The notes beneath the pieces were generated by a model that had not been told where the DNA came from, searched no databases, and was given only the letters and a program-made list of their open reading frames with translations. From the NCBI GenBank assembly GCA_947448735.1, contig CANFOS010000007.1, forward strand, positions 1 through 64,000: DNA of 64,000 nucleotides. Direction: 5' to 3'. Both the position numbers and the translations under genes were made by a program. Shown here piece after piece: positions 7,591 to 17,135 of this stretch; position 1 is the first letter of the stretch, and every line of letters starts with the position of its first letter. Origin of the DNA: Comamonadaceae bacterium. Lineage in GTDB: Bacteria > Pseudomonadota > Gammaproteobacteria > Burkholderiales > Burkholderiaceae_C.

Positions 7591-9885
7591 ATGAACACCC
7601 CTAAGCTTTCTCGTCGTGAATTCATTCAGACCCAAGGTGCGCTCATTGTGGGCGCCAGTGGCTCCGTCTTTGTGGGCGATGCACTGGCCCAAGCCGCCGC
7701 GCCTGTGGTGGTTGGCCCGCAGCCAACAGCGCTTGATACATGGATTCGCATTGCGACAAACGGACATGTGACGGCTAACTTTGGCAAGATGGATTGCGGC
7801 CAAGGCCTAGATACTGCGATCGCCCAAATCGTGGCCGAAGAATTAGACGTGTCGATGGACGCTGTGACGGTGGTGATGGGTGACACACGCCTGACACCCA
7901 ACCAAGGTGGCGGTAGCGGCAGCACGGGCTTGCGCATGGGCTCCAACCCCTTGCGCAATGCAGCCGCTGAAGCGCGACGCTTGCTGGTGGATGCGGCGTC
8001 AGCGCGATTGGGTGTGTCAGCTGCTGATCTAGCGACCGAAAACGGACGTGTGTTTGTCAAAGCGAACCCCACCCAAGCTGTAAGTTACGCTGATTTGATC
8101 GGTGGCAAAGACTTTGGTGCCTCGTTGAAATGGAACAACGCGATTGGCAACGGCATGAATGCCCAAGGCATGGCCAAGCCCAAAGATGTGTCGCAGTACA
8201 AGATTGTGGGCCAAGGCATCAAGCGCAAAGACATTGCTGACAAAGTGGGTGCCAAAGAGCATTACACCGCGCACATTCGACCTGAAAACCTGTTGCATGC
8301 GCGTGCCGTTCGTCCACCGGTTGCGGGGGCGATGCCACTGTCCGTCGACGCATCGTCGATTGCGAAGATTGCAGGCGCCAAACACTTTGTCAAAGGTGGC
8401 TTCGTGGCTGTGTTGGCCGACACCGAGTGGAATGCAGTGCGTGCAGCGCGGCAGCTCAAGGTCACATGGTCTGATGTGCAAGGGCCATTGGGTGGTGGCG
8501 AGAACACCGTGTTTGAGCACATCCGTTCGGCACCCGTCACGGCATCTAACGCCATCCCCATCTTTGGTGGCAAAAAAGCCTATGACCCCAAACCGACCCT
8601 GGACGCGCTGGCCTCTTCCAAGCGCGTGGTTGAAGCCGAATACGAGTGCTCGTTTCAAGCACACGCACGTATCTCTCCTTCCTGTGGCGTGGTCGATGTC
8701 AAGGGCGATCAAGTCCAGGTGTGGGCCGATGTACAAAAGCCGCATTTCTTGCGCGAAGGCATTGCCAAGTTCTTGGGGTTGCCACAAGACAATGTGCAAG
8801 TCAAGTGGATGCATGGCGCCGGCTCTTATGGTCGCAGCGATGCCGATGAGGCCCCCTATGAAGCTGCCTTGCTGTCCAAAGAGTTTGGCAGACCGGTTCG
8901 GATGCAATGGTCACGCGAAGAGGGCATGGCGTGGGGTCCCAAAGCGCCTGCGTCTGTGATCACCATGAAAGCGGGTTTGGATGCGTCCAATAACGTCACA
9001 GGCTGGCTGCTCAAGGCCAAAGGCTTCAACGGCTGGGACGTCAAGTTCAACGCCGAGAGCCCTGAGCACACCTTGGTCGGCATGCAAACCGGACATAAAA
9101 AGTGGAACGCGCACAACTTCAATGTGCCCGAAGAAAGCTACAAGTTCAACAACCATGTGCACTGGTGGGAGACCATTCCGCCTTACCTGGAGCAAGCCTC
9201 GCCCATGCGCACGGCCCACATGCGTGCGCCTCAAGAGATGCAAACCCGGTTTGGTCAAGAGTGCTTCATTGATGAGGTAGCGCAAGCGGCGGGCATGGAT
9301 CCGATTGCATTTCGCATGAAGCACATGCAAGACCCGCGTGAAGTCGATGTGGTGAAAGCTGCCGCAGAAAAACTAGGCTGGACCCAAAATAGCAAAGTAG
9401 GTCGTTCAACCAAGGCCAAAGTGATGACAGGCCGAGGCATCGCCTTGCATGCGGGCTATCAGTCTTATGCGGCTGTGGCGTGCGAGGTGCAAGTGCATCG
9501 CGATACCGGACGCATTTGGGTCAAGAAACTGGTGATTGCCAACGACTGTGGCCTGATCGTCAACCCAATCGGCGTGCGTGCGGCGATGGAAGGCCAAATC
9601 ATGCAAGGTATCAGCAGGGCGCTGTATGAGGAGGTTCATTTCGACAAGAACCGGGTCACGAGTGTGGACTGGAACAGCTACCGCATTGCCAATTTGGATG
9701 ACTTGCCAGGTCAAGTCGAGATTGTGCTGCTCAATCGTCCTGACAAGCCGATTGGCGGTGCGGGTGAGCCGGCCATCGTTTGCTTCCCCGCGGCGATTGC
9801 CAATGCGGTGTTCGATGCGACGGGCGTTCGTATTCGTCGCTATCCGCTGTTGCCGTCGCGTGTGAAAAAAGCCTTGACCGCCTGA
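7591..9885 (+). CDS. Molybdopterin-binding large subunit of an aldehyde/isoquinoline oxidoreductase-type hydroxylase (IorB-like)
   Basis: The chosen ATG at 7591 follows AGGAG and gives a 764-residue protein. It opens with a twin-arginine-like SRREFIQ motif and a hydrophobic stretch ending in ALAQA, consistent with Tat export of a folded cofactor enzyme. Glycine-rich molybdopterin-contact segments (GGGSGSTG near residue 110, GAGSYGRSDADEAP near 415, GGAGEPA near 735) are visible. The terminal GGAGEPA contains the glutamate expected as catalytic base in this family. The substrate cannot be read from sequence; known relatives hydroxylate N-heterocycles or oxidise aldehydes. A longer in-frame start at 7492 would overlap the small subunit and is not preferred. 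Confidence 0.88.
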   Translation: MNTPKLSRREFIQTQGALIVGASGSVFVGDALAQAAAPVVVGPQPTALDTWIRIATNGHVTANFGKMDCGQGLDTAIAQIVAEELDVSMDAVTVVMGDTRLTPNQGGGSGSTGLRMGSNPLRNAAAEARRLLVDAASARLGVSAADLATENGRVFVKANPTQAVSYADLIGGKDFGASLKWNNAIGNGMNAQGMAKPKDVSQYKIVGQGIKRKDIADKVGAKEHYTAHIRPENLLHARAVRPPVAGAMPLSVDASSIAKIAGAKHFVKGGFVAVLADTEWNAVRAARQLKVTWSDVQGPLGGGENTVFEHIRSAPVTASNAIPIFGGKKAYDPKPTLDALASSKRVVEAEYECSFQAHARISPSCGVVDVKGDQVQVWADVQKPHFLREGIAKFLGLPQDNVQVKWMHGAGSYGRSDADEAPYEAALLSKEFGRPVRMQWSREEGMAWGPKAPASVITMKAGLDASNNVTGWLLKAKGFNGWDVKFNAESPEHTLVGMQTGHKKWNAHNFNVPEESYKFNNHVHWWETIPPYLEQASPMRTAHMRAPQEMQTRFGQECFIDEVAQAAGMDPIAFRMKHMQDPREVDVVKAAAEKLGWTQNSKVGRSTKAKVMTGRGIALHAGYQSYAAVACEVQVHRDTGRIWVKKLVIANDCGLIVNPIGVRAAMEGQIMQGISRALYEEVHFDKNRVTSVDWNSYRIANLDDLPGQVEIVLLNRPDKPIGGAGEPAIVCFPAAIANAVFDATGVRIRRYPLLPSRVKKALTA

Positions 9886-10133
9886 GTCGCTTAAGACGGT
9901 TGTGTTGGTGTCATGAAAAAAGTGAATGGCTTCAGGTTGACTCAGTCAGGGCCTGGAGCGTTCACTGGCAAGTCGATTCACAGTTTTCATATCAATAATC
10001 AATCGATGAATTGGCTAAGTGTGCCGAGAATCGGTCAGCATGAACAGATAGAGACAATTTCGGATCTTTGTGCGAGCCACGGGTTCAAAGATTTCGGTCT
10101 GAAAAATTGGCATGAGCGGTAGTGCAATGTGTA

Positions 10134-11213
10134 TCAGGACGTCGACCATTGCCGGCTAACCAGCGACGGCCAGAACCTGGTCTTGCCTGCCGCCATAGCC
10201 TGACGGCCTAACTCGGCGTTCCACCACGCATCAGAACCAAACTCTGCACGCCATGACCACAAACGACGTGTGTAAAACCCGAGGGTGTGTTCATGCGTGA
10301 AGCCAATCGCCCCATGCACCTGATGCGCCACACTGGCTGCCAACCCCGCGGCATCGCTGCAGCGGGCTTTGGCAACAGCGATATCAAAGGAGGAGTCGGC
10401 GTTGTCGCTCCAGGCAGCAAGCGCCGCGACGCGCGACGCCGCCACGTGGCCCGCCAGCGTTGCCAGCATGTGCTGTATGACCTGGTTCTGCCCTAGCTGT
10501 TTACCAAACTGCACGCGCTCGCCAGCGTATTGAATCGTCAGGTCCAGCACCCGCTGCAGCACGCCGCTGATTTGTGCGCTGCGCGCCAGGGCGCCGGCAA
10601 GGCGCACCGGGTTAATGCCCTGAGTGAGGGCAAGGGTGCCAACGGCCTGCACAATTGTGTTGGCAAACGTAAGCCTCGCGCCTGGCTCGCGCGCCATATT
10701 CAGCCAAGGGTCACTGACAACGCCATCAGCCGGTGCGAGCCGAAGCAGGTAAACCTGACACACATCACCGCTGCGCTGCGCTGCTACACCCCACTGAGCT
10801 ACCCCGGCCCAGCAGACCTTCACGTCACCACTTAGGGTCACTGGCTGTCCCTTCCGATGATGAAAACGCAAAGGCTGAGCACTGCCACTGGCATCTATCA
10901 GCACACCCGGCCCTGACGGCGGGGTGATGCCGGCTCTGGACAACAGCCAGCCAGCCATCAGGGTGTCGACCAACCCAACACCTGCCGCGTAATAACCAGC
11001 CTCATGCGCGATCGCAAAGACATCACTAGGCGCTGCACCGATGCCGCCCTGGTCCTCGGGCAATAGAGCGCGGTCCAAGCCCAGATCGGCACACGCCTGC
11101 CAGGCTACGGCAGACGGCCCCTCGCGGTCAAAGCGCTCCAGCTCCGCTCGCGTGAACTGCCCTGCAAACAGGCGTCTCACGCTGTCTTCAATCATGCGTC
11201 GGGTGTCGCTCAT
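10134..11213 (-). CDS. Acyl-CoA dehydrogenase, short subunit-like (359 aa)
   Basis: The C-terminal half carries the acyl-CoA dehydrogenase fold: a GERVQFGKQLGQ helix and a QVHGAIGFTHEH segment, as in the beta-type chain of heteromeric ACADs such as ChsE or FadE pairs. The N-terminal FAD/substrate part is shorter and lacks a clear SEP/GSD flavin loop. It overlaps the upstream 380-residue ACAD by 4 bp (ATGA), which suggests a heteromeric alpha2beta2 enzyme with shared FAD sites; this is inference from family knowledge. It is the last gene of the leftward transcript that starts near 14369. Confidence 0.85.
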   Translation of the reverse strand: MSDTRRMIEDSVRRLFAGQFTRAELERFDREGPSAVAWQACADLGLDRALLPEDQGGIGAAPSDVFAIAHEAGYYAAGVGLVDTLMAGWLLSRAGITPPSGPGVLIDASGSAQPLRFHHRKGQPVTLSGDVKVCWAGVAQWGVAAQRSGDVCQVYLLRLAPADGVVSDPWLNMAREPGARLTFANTIVQAVGTLALTQGINPVRLAGALARSAQISGVLQRVLDLTIQYAGERVQFGKQLGQNQVIQHMLATLAGHVAASRVAALAAWSDNADSSFDIAVAKARCSDAAGLAASVAHQVHGAIGFTHEHTLGFYTRRLWSWRAEFGSDAWWNAELGRQAMAAGKTRFWPSLVSRQWSTS

Positions 11214-12352
11214 CGCAGCCCCAGCCCGCGCGCAATAATGCCGCGCATGATCTCCCTGGTGCCGCCTCGCAGCGAATAAGAGACGCTGGCCTGCAGTGAA
11301 AACTCTGCCACAGCGTCAAACACGCTGTCCGCCGCAAAGGTATGGTCACTAAATAGCGTGTAGGCTATCTCTGGGATGCGTTGCTCCAGCAGCGCGCCCT
11401 GGTCCTTGACGAGGGCGGCAGAAAAACTGGCATCTTCGTGGCGCGCCAGCAAACCGGCAACTGACAAAGACATCTGCCTGAGGCAGGCGTAGTCGGTCAC
11501 AAGTCGACCCAGTTCCACCGCTTGCCGGTCTTCATGCGGGTCGGCCACGTCCAGCATCTCCAGGAAAACCTGCGTGCTCGACAAATAGCGCTCTGGCCCG
11601 CTTCGCTCGAAGGCCAGTTCTGAAGTCACCTGCGCCCAGCCGTCGCCGGGCTCGCCAATGAGGCACGAATCAGGTACAAAACACTGGTCCAAGATTACCG
11701 TGTTGAAGTCGTCATCGCCCACGATATTCCGTATGGGTGAGACTTTTATCCCCGGATTTTTCATGTCGACAAGAAACTGCGACAAGCCCTTGTGGCGCTC
11801 CTTACCCATCGATTCTGTTCGGGCTAACGCAATCATGTAATGGGCATGCTGCGCAAACGATGTCCACAGCTTGGTCCCATTGATGAGCCAGCCGCCATCA
11901 ATCTGTTTGGCAGTGGTGCGTATAGATGCCAGGTCCGAGCCGCTGTCAGGCTCACTCATACCGATACAGAAGTAGGTCTCGCCCTTTGCGATTCCTGGCG
12001 TCAGTTTTTCAGCCAGATGTGGCGCATAACGCATTAACAAGGGGCCGCTCTGGCGGTCCGCTATCCAGTGCGCAGCAACGGGTGCGCCTGCGGCAAGAAG
12101 TTCCTCCATCACCACATAGCGCTCAAGAAACGAACACTCGGCTCCGCCGTATTTCTTTGGCCAGGTCATCCCGATCCAGCCTTTGGCACCGAGCTTGCGG
12201 CTAAAGGCCGGATTGACTGCCGTCCAGTTCCTGGCCCGCTCGACTTCCGCAATCCCTGGCATTTCGGCCGCAATGAAATCACGGACTTCCTGGCGCAGGA
12301 TTGCGGTCGACTCGGGTAGCGCCTCAAGGTTGTTGAAGAAAGGTGCGGCCAA
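11210..12352 (-). CDS. Acyl-CoA dehydrogenase (380 aa)
   Basis: It has the full ACAD architecture: an N-terminal helical domain, a GMSEPDSGSDLASIRT flavin loop near residue 130, a beta-domain, then a C-terminal helical domain ending in RGGTREIMRGIIARGLGLR. It would introduce an alpha,beta double bond into an acyl-CoA. Translation most likely starts at TTG 12352, two bases after the hydratase stop and preceded by CAGGA. The next ATG would remove the N-terminal helix. It is coupled to the short ACAD downstream. Confidence 0.88.
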   Translation of the reverse strand: MAAPFFNNLEALPESTAILRQEVRDFIAAEMPGIAEVERARNWTAVNPAFSRKLGAKGWIGMTWPKKYGGAECSFLERYVVMEELLAAGAPVAAHWIADRQSGPLLMRYAPHLAEKLTPGIAKGETYFCIGMSEPDSGSDLASIRTTAKQIDGGWLINGTKLWTSFAQHAHYMIALARTESMGKERHKGLSQFLVDMKNPGIKVSPIRNIVGDDDFNTVILDQCFVPDSCLIGEPGDGWAQVTSELAFERSGPERYLSSTQVFLEMLDVADPHEDRQAVELGRLVTDYACLRQMSLSVAGLLARHEDASFSAALVKDQGALLEQRIPEIAYTLFSDHTFAADSVFDAVAEFSLQASVSYSLRGGTREIMRGIIARGLGLR

Positions 12353-12354
12353 GG

Positions 12355-13155
12355 TCAGCGGTCCTGAAAGTTGGGCGGGCGCTTTTCTGCAAATGCATTG
12401 AGCGCCTCTTCATGGTCTTTGGTCCAGTGTGCCAGCGCCTGGAAGCTCGCCGACATTTCCAGAAGGGTGTCGAGCCGTGTGTGCTGGCCCTCGCGCAACA
12501 GGCGCTTTGTAAGGCGCAAGGCTTGGCCTGGATTTTTGGTGATCCGCTCTGCGATCACATGCGCCTCGGTCATGAGTTCTTGGAGCGGCACGACCTTTGA
12601 CACCAGTCCATATTCAAGTGCCTGTTGCGCGGTGATGGCGTCGCCGGTGAAGGCCATTTCGCAGGCGCGGCTCATACCGACAGCGCGCGGCAACAGCCAG
12701 GCACCGCCGTCACCAGCCACCAGGCCAACGCGCACAAAGCTTTCGGCAAATGTGGCTGTGTCACTTGCTATGCGGATATCGCACATGGTGGTGATGTCAC
12801 ACCCTGCGCCTATGGCAGGACCATTGATGGCAGCGATTATGGGCACCTCAAGGTTGTAAAGCGCCAGCGGAATTCGCTGGATACCGTTGCGGTAAGCTTG
12901 GCGTGACAGTGCTGGCTCGCCCAGCCCGGTACCCAGTGAGGCCTTTATTTTTTTAAGATCGCCGCCCGACGAGAAGCAACTTCCAGCGCCGGTCAGAATG
13001 ACAGCCCTGATGCGGTTGTCGGCATTGATGCGCCCACACGCGTCGATGATCTCCTGGCCGTCCAACTCGCCTATCAGCGCATTGCGCGCTTCCGGGCGGT
13101 TCATGGTCAGGGTGACGACCGCGCCGTCCTGCTCAAAACGTATGAAGTCCGTCAT
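12355..13155 (-). CDS. Enoyl-CoA hydratase/isomerase (crotonase family)
   Basis: At 266 residues it is crotonase-sized. The CoA-binding loop ARNAL and the oxyanion-hole segments SGGDLKK and AAINGPAIGAGCD are visible, followed by a typical C-terminal helix. It would hydrate the product of the adjacent ACADs or isomerise the double bond. The ATG overlaps the CoA-transferase stop by 4 bp, so translation is coupled. Confidence 0.9.
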   Translation of the reverse strand: MTDFIRFEQDGAVVTLTMNRPEARNALIGELDGQEIIDACGRINADNRIRAVILTGAGSCFSSGGDLKKIKASLGTGLGEPALSRQAYRNGIQRIPLALYNLEVPIIAAINGPAIGAGCDITTMCDIRIASDTATFAESFVRVGLVAGDGGAWLLPRAVGMSRACEMAFTGDAITAQQALEYGLVSKVVPLQELMTEAHVIAERITKNPGQALRLTKRLLREGQHTRLDTLLEMSASFQALAHWTKDHEEALNAFAEKRPPNFQDR

Positions 13156-14369
13156 TGCCGCATGGCCTCCAGCACGGGTGCTGGGTTCTCAGCATGCGAG
13201 AGTAGCTGCTCCAGGTCATCGGCCGACAAGCCCAAATCGCCAAGCACCAGTGCGCTGTCCTGGCCAAGACGTGGGGCATGCCGGCGCAATTTGTAGGGCG
13301 ACGCACCAAAGCGCACCGGCGGTCGCACAGAGCGGTAAGCTCCCTCCGTCGAGTGCACGGAGGACTCCATCAGGCCGACGGCGCGCACGTGAGGGTTCTC
13401 ATCGATCTCCTGCAATGCAATCACCGGCATGCAGGGAATTCCGACCCCGTCACACAGGTCTACCCACTCCTGTGTGCTGCGCCTGGCGGCTTCAAGGTTA
13501 ACGATGCTGTAGAGCGCATCGACGTTTTGGCCGCGTGCGTCGATGTCAGAAAAGCGTTCGTCGCTTGCAAGCCCGACCCTATCAACTATGCGAAAGAAGT
13601 CCGCCCAGTTACGGTCGGAATAAGGAAGGATGCAGATCCAGCCGTCAGCTGTCTTGTAGGGTTTGCGGTGCACCGATAGCTGACGGGCAAAGCCAACTGG
13701 GCCTAGCGGCGGCTCAAAGGCCGACGGACCCAGGTGTTCAGCCATCATGAATTCTATGGAAGTCTCGAACATGGGCACTTCTATTTCCTGGCCCTCGCCT
13801 GTGCGGCTGCGATACAGCAATGCAGCCATCACGGCATAGGCAATCGTCTGGCCGGCAATCTTGTCGCAGATGGCTGTGGGCACATAGCGCGGCGTGCCAT
13901 GAACCTGACCATACAGGGCTGCCATGCCGCAACCCGCCTGGATGATGTCGTCATACGCAGCCTTGTCGGCGTAAGGCCCGTCGGAGCCGAAGCCTGGTGC
14001 CGCGCACAGCACGACCTTGGGGTTGACCTTGCTGACCGATGCCCAGTCAAGCTTTAGTCTTTTGGCAGGACCGGGCCGCAGGTTATGCACGACCACGTCG
14101 CTTCGTTCGATGAGCTTGTCCAGTGCGCGGCGCGCGACGCTATTTTTCAGGTCTAGTACGACGCTGTGCTTGTTGCGGTGTAGCTGCAGCACGGAGCCGC
14201 CCATACCTTCATTTCGGCTGGGGCCATACTGGCGAAACGCATCCCCCTTGGGGGATTCAACCTTGATCACCTCGGCACCCAGGTCAGCCATGATGTGGGT
14301 GGCGTAGGGCCCCATAATCACGGTAGTCAGGTCGAGTACGCGGGTGCCTGATAGCGGGTCTGTGCTCAT
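13152..14369 (-). CDS. CaiB/BaiF family CoA-transferase
   Basis: A class III CoA-transferase with N-terminal PLSGTRVLDLTTVIMGP, then GAEVIKVE, and the AYDDIIQ segment that holds the aspartate forming the acyl-CoA anhydride. It would move CoA from a donor thioester to the pathway acid. The start is ambiguous: ATG 14369 aligns with the second CaiB in this window (MTTPSGPLSG), while ATG 14384 adds five residues, and neither has a good ribosome site. It is the first gene of the leftward operon and lies about 50 bp from the conserved 34-bp box. Confidence 0.88.
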   Translation of the reverse strand: MSTDPLSGTRVLDLTTVIMGPYATHIMADLGAEVIKVESPKGDAFRQYGPSRNEGMGGSVLQLHRNKHSVVLDLKNSVARRALDKLIERSDVVVHNLRPGPAKRLKLDWASVSKVNPKVVLCAAPGFGSDGPYADKAAYDDIIQAGCGMAALYGQVHGTPRYVPTAICDKIAGQTIAYAVMAALLYRSRTGEGQEIEVPMFETSIEFMMAEHLGPSAFEPPLGPVGFARQLSVHRKPYKTADGWICILPYSDRNWADFFRIVDRVGLASDERFSDIDARGQNVDALYSIVNLEAARRSTQEWVDLCDGVGIPCMPVIALQEIDENPHVRAVGLMESSVHSTEGAYRSVRPPVRFGASPYKLRRHAPRLGQDSALVLGDLGLSADDLEQLLSHAENPAPVLEAMRQ

Positions 14370-14420
14370 GTATGGGCGATGCATTGGTATGAATCAATGG
14401 ATGCTATCGGCGCTGTGTTA

Positions 14421-14454
14421 AAAGTAAAATTAATTATTCGACTTCTGTTATTAG
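14421..14454 (-). promoter_or_regulatory. Conserved 34-bp promoter box, copy 1
   Basis: A 34-base AT-rich sequence, from AAAGTAAAATTAATTATT through GACTTCTGTTATTAG, matches 22872-22905 with one mismatch (C versus G at position 19). It lies 36-51 bp upstream of the leftward CoA-transferase start and ends 3 bp before the LysR start. It is probably the binding site of the adjacent LysR regulator and part of both promoters. Confidence 0.7.
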
Positions 14455-14457
14455 CCA

Positions 14458-15384
14458 ATGATCGATATCTCCTCACGTGTTCTGCGCGCCATGATTGCCC
14501 TGGACGAACTGCGTAATTTTTCGCTGGCCGCCGAGCGTTGCCACGTGACGCAGTCGGCCCTGAGCCAAATGGTTCGCAAGCTCGAAGACGACGTCGGGCT
14601 GCAACTGGTGGACCGCGACCGCCGGCATGTGCAGTTCACGCCAGAGGGCTTGCGTTTTCTGGCCACGGCACGGCGTGTCATGCAAGAGCTCGACGAGATT
14701 CACATTGACCTCAAGGACCACGCATCAGCGCGCAGGGGGCGTGTCAATATCGCCGCCTTGCCCTCGCTGGCTGCCCACTGGTTACCGCCCATCGTCGCGG
14801 CCTACAAAAAGGCTTTCCCGGGCATAGAGCTGGGCCTTTTTGATTGCACACCCCTGCGCGCACTGGAGCTGGTGCGCCTGCGTCAGGCCGACTTTGCCAT
14901 CACGGCCGATGGACCCGGCAGGCCAGGGCTGGAAGCACGCCTTTTGTTTCGGGAAAATTTTGTTTTTGTATGTCACCGCTCACACCCATTGGCAGAAAAA
15001 CGCAGGCTCGCACTCGCAGACCTGAATGGGTGTCATTACATACGTCTGATTCGCAGCGGCAGCATTGCCCAGCATCTTGAAAGTGCCTTGCGAAACTTGG
15101 CCTTGCGAGATACCGGGCTGGAGGTTGAGCAAGTAGCGACGGTGGCCGGCCTGGTCGCCAACAACCTCGGCGTGAGTGTCGTTCCCGAGATGGCCGCGTG
15201 TTACTTTGACCCAAAACAGGTTGCCATTGTGGAGCTGGATGCGACCGAGCTCTACCGGCCGGTGTACGCCGTAACTTCGGTGGGCAAAACCTTGTCCAAG
15301 GCAGCACAGGAGTTTGTTACCCTTCTGGAAAGCAGCGAGGCACCGCAATCCGCAGCCCGCACGCCCGGCAAGGCAAAAAAGTAA
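14458..15384 (+). CDS. LysR-family transcriptional regulator
   Basis: At 308 residues it has an N-terminal winged helix-turn-helix (FSLAAERCHVTQSALSQMVRKLEDDVGLQLVDRD, about 20-55, written here only as FSLAAERCH...LVDRD) and a C-terminal LysR effector-binding domain. It is transcribed divergently from the CaiB operon. The conserved 34-bp box runs to 3 bp before its ATG, so the protein should repress its own translation start or promoter while controlling the two leftward operons. No Shine-Dalgarno is visible, so the message may be leaderless. The inducer is probably a CoA-ester or acid of the pathway (inference). Confidence 0.9.
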   Translation: MIDISSRVLRAMIALDELRNFSLAAERCHVTQSALSQMVRKLEDDVGLQLVDRDRRHVQFTPEGLRFLATARRVMQELDEIHIDLKDHASARRGRVNIAALPSLAAHWLPPIVAAYKKAFPGIELGLFDCTPLRALELVRLRQADFAITADGPGRPGLEARLLFRENFVFVCHRSHPLAEKRRLALADLNGCHYIRLIRSGSIAQHLESALRNLALRDTGLEVEQVATVAGLVANNLGVSVVPEMAACYFDPKQVAIVELDATELYRPVYAVTSVGKTLSKAAQEFVTLLESSEAPQSAARTPGKAKK

Positions 15385-15415
15385 GTTGCAGTGCGGGCTG
15401 GTGAAAGCCGGTTGC

Positions 15416-16189
15416 TCAGGAAGCGATGTGATAACCGCCGTTGACTGACAGGTTCTGCCCTACGATGTATGACGCCGCATCTGACAGTAAAAAGCAGATG
15501 GTTTTGACCACCTCATCAGGCTGGGCCCAACGCCCCATGGGAATCTGGCTCAGGATGCGGTCGCGAAATTTTTCGCCCCGTATGGTGTCGGTCATCGGGG
15601 TTTCGACCACACCAAAGCTGACCGTATTGGTACGTATGCCATAGCGCGCCCATTCACGCGCAGCGGCCATGCTCAAGCCGACAATACCGGCTTTCGCTGC
15701 TGTGTAGTTGATCTGGCCAATAGAGCCGCGCCTTCCTGCATCAGAAGACACATTGACGATGGCTCCCGGATTTTTTTCACCCTCATTGGCCCGTACCAGC
15801 ATGGTTCGTCCGACGGCCTGCAGCCATAGAAAGGAGCCGGTAAGATGCACATCGACCACGGTATTCCACTGCTCCAACGTCATTTTCTCGATAAGCGCAG
15901 GTCTGACTACACCAGCGTTGTTGACAAGGCCGTCAATCTTTCCGAAACGCGCGACCACTTGTGCGACGGCGCTATCAACAAACGCCGGATCAGCCACGCT
16001 ACCCACCAGTGGCATGAAACGTGTTTCGCCATTGATGTTTGCAAGCTCCGTGAGTCCGGCTTCGTTCAGATCTACACCCGCCACATTGGCGCCCAGTTGC
16101 ATGCAGAGCTCAACTGTGGCGCGGCCAATACCCTGTGCGGCACCTGTGACAACAATGGTCCTTCCTTCGAGTGTCAAAAAATCATTCAT
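15416..16189 (-). CDS. SDR-family oxidoreductase
   Basis: A classical 257-residue short-chain dehydrogenase: TGAAQGIGRA nucleotide-binding loop (residues 16-25), NNAG at about 92, catalytic Ser in the NVSSDAG region, and YTAAK around 160. It is likely an NAD-dependent 3-hydroxyacyl-CoA dehydrogenase, as it lies last in an operon with a MaoC hydratase and a thiolase-like enzyme. Confidence 0.88.
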   Translation of the reverse strand: MNDFLTLEGRTIVVTGAAQGIGRATVELCMQLGANVAGVDLNEAGLTELANINGETRFMPLVGSVADPAFVDSAVAQVVARFGKIDGLVNNAGVVRPALIEKMTLEQWNTVVDVHLTGSFLWLQAVGRTMLVRANEGEKNPGAIVNVSSDAGRRGSIGQINYTAAKAGIVGLSMAAAREWARYGIRTNTVSFGVVETPMTDTIRGEKFRDRILSQIPMGRWAQPDEVVKTICFLLSDAASYIVGQNLSVNGGYHIAS

Positions 16190-16220
16190 GAGTATCTCTT
16201 CCTTAGAAGTCCGTTTGCGG

Positions 16221-17078
16221 TTATTGGATCAATTCTGCGATGCCATTTGCCAACACCTCCACGCCACGCTCCAGAACAAGGGAACGAAAAGCTATGGTGG
16301 CGCCTGAAATCCACATTTCAGTTCTGATGGTTTCACCCGGATAGACGGGTGCCGAAAAGCGTAGAGCCAGTCTTTTCAGCCGATGCCCTTCCCAGCTGCA
16401 GCAGGTTTGGAGAATTGCGGCACCGGCGACGCCAAATGAGCACAGCCCATGCAGGATTGGCCGGTCGAATCCGGCTAGCTTTGCTGCAGACGGGTCAGCA
16501 TGCAGCGGGTTGAAGTCGCCGCTCAGGCGGTAGATCAGGGCTGCACGCGGCGAGGTCTTGAAGTCAAAAAACGCATGTGGGACACCGTCGCGCTGATGCG
16601 CAAATGAAAGCACATCGACGTCACCACCATCAAAGCCGCCGTCACCGCGGCAAAGCGTCGTACTGTCAACGGTTGCCAGAAGTACGCCGGTATCGAAGTC
16701 GGTGATTGAACGCTCTGTTGTGACAAGTGCGCCTCTTGCTAAGCCCTTGTCAACGACGCGCGAAACCCGGCTTTTGCCAACAACTTTTCCTGCTGGGGGC
16801 AAGGGTGCATGCCAACGTATATCAATCCCACCATGCAGGATTTTCCTCCAGTCCAGTCCGGCTTCGGGGTCCTTTTGCCAGAACCCTGGATAACCCATGA
16901 CCGCAGCATAGGTTGGGAGCACCTGCAGATTCTGCTCGAAAAGGAATTGAAGATGCCTGCCATCAGCAGGATCGTTTCCCAGGCCAATACCCAAGGCATA
17001 AAGAATGCAGTCGCGCTCAGAATATTGCTGCACCACTTCCGCAATACGATAAGCTTTAAGCGCCGCTACGTTCATCAA
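16221..17078 (-). CDS. MaoC-family hydratase 2-like enoyl-CoA hydratase
   Basis: 285 residues with two hot-dog folds. The C-terminal one carries the hydratase-2 motif GDFNPLHADPSAAKLAGF followed by RPILHGLCSFG, with the catalytic Asp/His pair. It would add water to an enoyl-CoA giving an (R)-3-hydroxyacyl-CoA. It lies between the SDR and the thiolase-like gene on one transcript. In steroid side-chain degradation a MaoC/DUF35 pair feeds an Ltp2-type aldolase, which the neighbourhood here resembles. Confidence 0.85.
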   Translation of the reverse strand: MMNVAALKAYRIAEVVQQYSERDCILYALGIGLGNDPADGRHLQFLFEQNLQVLPTYAAVMGYPGFWQKDPEAGLDWRKILHGGIDIRWHAPLPPAGKVVGKSRVSRVVDKGLARGALVTTERSITDFDTGVLLATVDSTTLCRGDGGFDGGDVDVLSFAHQRDGVPHAFFDFKTSPRAALIYRLSGDFNPLHADPSAAKLAGFDRPILHGLCSFGVAGAAILQTCCSWEGHRLKRLALRFSAPVYPGETIRTEMWISGATIAFRSLVLERGVEVLANGIAELIQ

Positions 17079-17135
17079 TCGACTCCTCGAAAGTAAACAA
17101 CAGGGAGTAAATCGGAAGTGGCCTGCGCCATGGAA

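Noticed and set aside
9913-10122. 69-codon + strand ORF after the molybdenum hydroxylase
   Set aside because: No ribosome site, no recognisable domain, and it sits between two convergent transcripts; open by chance.
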